Source: JAEUHZ01 sp964552795 (lineage in GTDB: Bacteria > Planctomycetota > UBA1135 > GCA-002686595). Taken from it: a stretch of 64,000 bases of DNA. The stretch's first letter is position 1; every line of letters begins with the position of its first letter. The notes beneath the pieces are model-generated. The model was not told the DNA's origin. It saw only the letters and a program-made list of their open reading frames with translations, and did no database searches. This document shows positions 61,718 to 64,000 of this stretch, piece after piece. The position numbers and the translations under genes are program-made. The stretch is taken from contig CAZKIO010000013.1 of NCBI GenBank assembly GCA_964552795.1, positions 1 through 64,000 of the forward strand. Reading direction: 5' to 3'.

Positions 61718-62667
61718 GCCCGCGTCCGCCCACGGGCCTGGTCTCGCACGCGGCGTGCGAGCTGCACGACACCGGCCCGGGACACCCCGAACGGCCGGCG
61801 CGCCTGCGCGCCGTGATGGAGCGCCTCGACGGGTGCGGCCTGCGCGGCGAGCTGTCCTTCGAGGAGGCCCGGCCGGCCGCGCTCGCCGCCCTGGAACTGG
61901 CGCACGACGCCGCGCACGTCCGCGCCGTCGAGCGGCGCATCGCCGGCGGCGCGCGCCTGCTCGACCAGGGCGACACGCGCGTGTCGGCCGGATCGTGGCG
62001 CGCGGCCGTGCTCGCCGCGGGCGGCGCGATCCAGGCCGTCGACCGCGTGATGGCCGGCGCGTGGACCAACGCCTTCGTCGCGCTGCGGCCGCCGGGGCAC
62101 CACGCCGAGCGCGCCGACGCCATGGGGTTCTGCGTGTTCAACAGCGTGGCCGTGGCGGCCGCGCACCTGCTGGCCGCCCACGATCTGGAGCGCGTGGCGA
62201 TCGTCGACTTCGACGTGCACCACGGCAACGGAACGCAGCACATCTTCGAGGCCGATCCGCGCGTGTTCTTCGCCAGCCTGCACCAGTGGCCGCTGTACCC
62301 GGGCACGGGCGCCGCGCACGAACGCGGCGTCGGCGCGGGCGAGGGCGCCACGCTCAATTGCCCAGAGCCGCCGGGCGCCGGCGACCGCGAGTGGCTGGAG
62401 GACTTCGAGGGGGCCGTGCTGCCGGCGCTGGAGGCGTTCCGTCCCCAGTTCGTGCTGGTTTCGGCGGGTTTCGACGGGCACCGCGCCGACCCGCTGGCGC
62501 AGACCGAGCTCTCGACCGAGGCGTACCGGCGCATGACGGCCGGGATCGTGCAGTTCGCCCGCGCGCGGTGCGCCGGCCGGGTGGTCGCGCTGCTCGAGGG
62601 CGGCTACGACCTCGGGGCTCTGGCCGACTGCGCCGAGGCGCACGTGGCCGAGCTGGCGCGCGCCTGA
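61714..62667 (+). CDS. Histone-deacetylase superfamily hydrolase
   Basis: 317 residues, zinc-dependent amidohydrolase of the HDAC/acetoin-utilisation family. The active-site pair is His129-His130 (RPPGHHAE), and the metal/charge-relay motif is DFDVHHGNGTQ with Asp165, Asp167 and His169; a third metal Asp is expected in AGFDGHRADPL. In bacteria these enzymes deacetylate polyamines, acetoin-related or lysine-acetylated substrates; the substrate here cannot be told. GTG 61714 overlaps the preceding stop, giving coupled translation. The 3' end overlaps the convergent methyltransferase gene by 64 nt. Confidence 0.92.
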   Translation: MSPRPPTGLVSHAACELHDTGPGHPERPARLRAVMERLDGCGLRGELSFEEARPAALAALELAHDAAHVRAVERRIAGGARLLDQGDTRVSAGSWRAAVLAAGGAIQAVDRVMAGAWTNAFVALRPPGHHAERADAMGFCVFNSVAVAAAHLLAAHDLERVAIVDFDVHHGNGTQHIFEADPRVFFASLHQWPLYPGTGAAHERGVGAGEGATLNCPEPPGAGDREWLEDFEGAVLPALEAFRPQFVLVSAGFDGHRADPLAQTELSTEAYRRMTAGIVQFARARCAGRVVALLEGGYDLGALADCAEAHVAELARA

Positions 62668-63497
62668 GCGCCAGAGGACGGCCGGCGCGCGCGCGCGTCG
62701 ACGACCAGCGGCGAGAAGAACAGCGCCGCCGGATCGGCGCTGCGTTCCGTCCACTCGCGCCGGAACCGCTCGAGCTCCTGCGTCGAGAGCAGGCCCTTCT
62801 CGTGCATGACGCCGGCGAAGTGCGGGAAGAAGAGGTCCGCCCAGCGCCACGCGGCCGAACCCGGGCCGCCGCAGATCGCCTGCGGCCGGACTTCGAGCAC
62901 CTCCAGGCCCGCGACGGCGAACAGCTCCAGCGCGCGGCCCATCACGAAGGTGTCGCCGCCCATCCCCGCGTACAGGGCGCGCGTGGCGCGCACGACGGCG
63001 TGGAACCCCTGGCTCGGCGGGAACAGCGAGATGCCCTCGTGGTTGTAGTCCTGGATCACCAGTTGCCCTCCCGGCCGCAGCCAGCGCGCGGCCGCGCGCG
63101 CGACCGCCGCGGGGTCGGGCAGGAAGCTGAACACCCAGCGCGCGAACACGAGGTCGAACGCATCCGGCTCGAACGCCGCGTCCTGGATCCGCGCGGTGAC
63201 GATGCGCAGGTTCTGCGCGCCGCGCGCGGCACGCGCGCGCTCCAGGACGTCGCTCCACCGCGGCGACTCGTCGAGCGCGACGACGGCGCCCTCCGGCCCG
63301 ACCGCGTCGAGGATGTCGAGCGTGACCAGGCCCGGCCCGGCTCCCAGGTCGAGGACGCGCAGGCCCGGACGCAGGCCGGCGCGGCCCAGGCACGCGCGCG
63401 TGGAAGGCCCCCAGACCGCGTGCTGGAACCGCAGGCGCTCCAGCTCCGCGTCGGTCGTGCCCAGGGGGTACGCGTCGGAGCTCATCCGGGCGAGCAT
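62604..63497 (-). CDS. SAM-dependent methyltransferase
   Basis: 297 residues; class I methyltransferase with motif I VLDLGAGPGLVTLDI near 48-62, VVALDES near 72, and DLVFARWVFSFLPDPAAVARAAARWLRPGG near 118-147. It carries a longer C-terminal part with WRWADLFFPHF. The substrate is unknown. The MSSDAYPL start four codons in (ATG 63483-63485) is an alternative. Its last 64 nt overlap the end of the deacetylase-like gene in antisense, and the final ~25 residues are Ala/Ser/Arg-rich, so the overlapping tail may be dispensable. Confidence 0.85.
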   Translation of the reverse strand: MLARMSSDAYPLGTTDAELERLRFQHAVWGPSTRACLGRAGLRPGLRVLDLGAGPGLVTLDILDAVGPEGAVVALDESPRWSDVLERARAARGAQNLRIVTARIQDAAFEPDAFDLVFARWVFSFLPDPAAVARAAARWLRPGGQLVIQDYNHEGISLFPPSQGFHAVVRATRALYAGMGGDTFVMGRALELFAVAGLEVLEVRPQAICGGPGSAAWRWADLFFPHFAGVMHEKGLLSTQELERFRREWTERSADPAALFFSPLVVDARARRPSSGAQARASSATCASAQSARAPRS

Positions 63498-63674
63498 GCC
63501 AGCGCGCTCGCCGCGTGGCGAGGGCCGGCGGGACGCGCCGGCGACGCGCGGGACCGCCGCGTGCCGGATCCGGAGGAATCCGGGGAACTTCCCCGCACCG
63601 GCGGGGAACGCACCCTCGGAGGCTCACCGCACGGCGCCCCTGCGGCGCGCGGCCGGCGACGCATTCCCCTGAGC

Positions 63675-64000
63675 ATGAACTCCTCCATCCCCTCCGCAGC
63701 CATCCTCCTCCTGTGCCCTGCCGCAGCCGCGCAGGGGGCTGCGTTCCAGACCCCGGGCTCGTCCGCGATCGCCCCGCTGCCGCGCCCGCAGCCCGAGACC
63801 GGACAGACCGACCGGTTCGCCGCGGTGTTCAACCCGGCCTTCTCGTTCATCGTCGACGGCGTGTTCGACCACGTCGACGCGCGCGGCGACGCGGAGACGG
63901 AAGAGGGCCTGAACCTGGAGATGCGCACGTTGGAGTTCATGGCGCAGTCCTGGGTCGACCCCAATGCCTGGGCCTACTTCATCGCGGCCACCGAGGGCGA
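63675..64000 (+). CDS. Probable outer-membrane protein, 5' part (right-truncated)
   Basis: The first 108 residues of a gene that runs off the right edge. A signal peptide (MNSSIPSAAILLLCPAAAAQ) is followed by a Pro/Gly-rich linker and NPAFSFIVDGVFDHVDARGDA ahead of LNLEMRTLEFMAQSWVDPNAWAYFIA. The alternating segments with a charged loop resemble the start of porin-like or TonB-receptor-like beta-barrels of the zinc/phosphate porin type. The barrel itself is outside the window, so the call rests on a short stretch. Confidence 0.6.
   Translation, partial: MNSSIPSAAILLLCPAAAAQGAAFQTPGSSAIAPLPRPQPETGQTDRFAAVFNPAFSFIVDGVFDHVDARGDAETEEGLNLEMRTLEFMAQSWVDPNAWAYFIAATEG

Noticed and set aside
1..64000. 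CRISPR array, prophage, integrase or defence island
   Set aside because: No regularly spaced repeats, cas genes, phage structural genes or recombinases were seen; the HerA-like ATPase has no defence partner beside it.

Overview
The window is a 64 kb stretch of very GC-rich chromosomal DNA that is packed with genes. It carries about 45 confident protein genes, mostly with very short gaps or 4-nt start/stop overlaps. The best guess for the source is a deep-branching planctomycete. The pointers are secreted proteins ending in a CPCGN-type C-terminal domain, a TIGR03790-type secreted protein, a Ser/Thr kinase with a membrane helix and TPR tail, many exported HEAT and TPR proteins, weak or absent Shine-Dalgarno sequences for most genes, and a ribosomal protein bL34 gene far from any dnaA/rnpA context. 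This placement is inferred from gene content, not from a marker-gene tree. No rRNA, tRNA, CRISPR array, prophage, integrase or transposase gene was seen; the one mobile-element-like feature is a 160-bp hairpin element.

Layout, left to right. 0.1-11.9 kb (minus strand): a long operon-like run of mnmD-like methyltransferase, tatA, mobA, long-chain polyprenyl diphosphate synthase, resB, ccsA, folD and a rhomboid protease, then an exported protein and serS. Five successive junctions overlap by 4-7 nt. 11.9-16 kb: a methyltransferase, sucD-sucC, and a two-domain dCTP deaminase-like protein. 16-23.4 kb: an exported HEAT protein, a TPR protein coupled to an FG-GAP/ASPIC lipoprotein, and a HerA/FtsK-like ATPase. 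23.4-31.4 kb: a small membrane-anchored protein, a sugar-dehydrogenase-like secreted protein, a GT-C glycosyltransferase, a YgiQ-family radical SAM protein, bL34 and an AhpD-like protein. 31.4-43.3 kb: a secreted repeat protein, a GDYXXLXY/DUF2157 pair, fumarase, malate dehydrogenase, a secreted trypsin-like protease, isocitrate dehydrogenase and a zinc-ribbon/HEAT membrane protein. 43.5-51 kb: TPR and HEAT proteins, a double-VWA membrane protein, a Ser/Thr kinase and mnmA. 51-58 kb: yajC, a YraN/sugar-transferase fusion reading frame, a triple universal stress protein, a TIGR03790-like secreted protein, the hairpin element and a small membrane protein. 58-64 kb: mnmG, an exported HEAT/TPR protein, a histone-deacetylase-like hydrolase, a methyltransferase and the start of a probable outer-membrane protein.

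Functionally the region is mostly housekeeping. It encodes four TCA-cycle steps (SucCD, FumC, Mdh, Icd), three enzymes of tRNA wobble-uridine modification (MnmA, MnmG, MnmD-like), and a set for exported redox proteins (TatA, MobA, system II cytochrome c assembly, polyprenyl synthase for quinone or lipid carrier). The accessory signal is the family of large secreted proteins that share a C-terminal domain. Three carry a close GDGxGTACPCGN...FNLSN...TWxP version and one a diverged version, attached to unrelated catalytic or binding modules. This looks like a sorting or surface-attachment module whose machinery is not in this window, and it is the best candidate here for an undescribed system.
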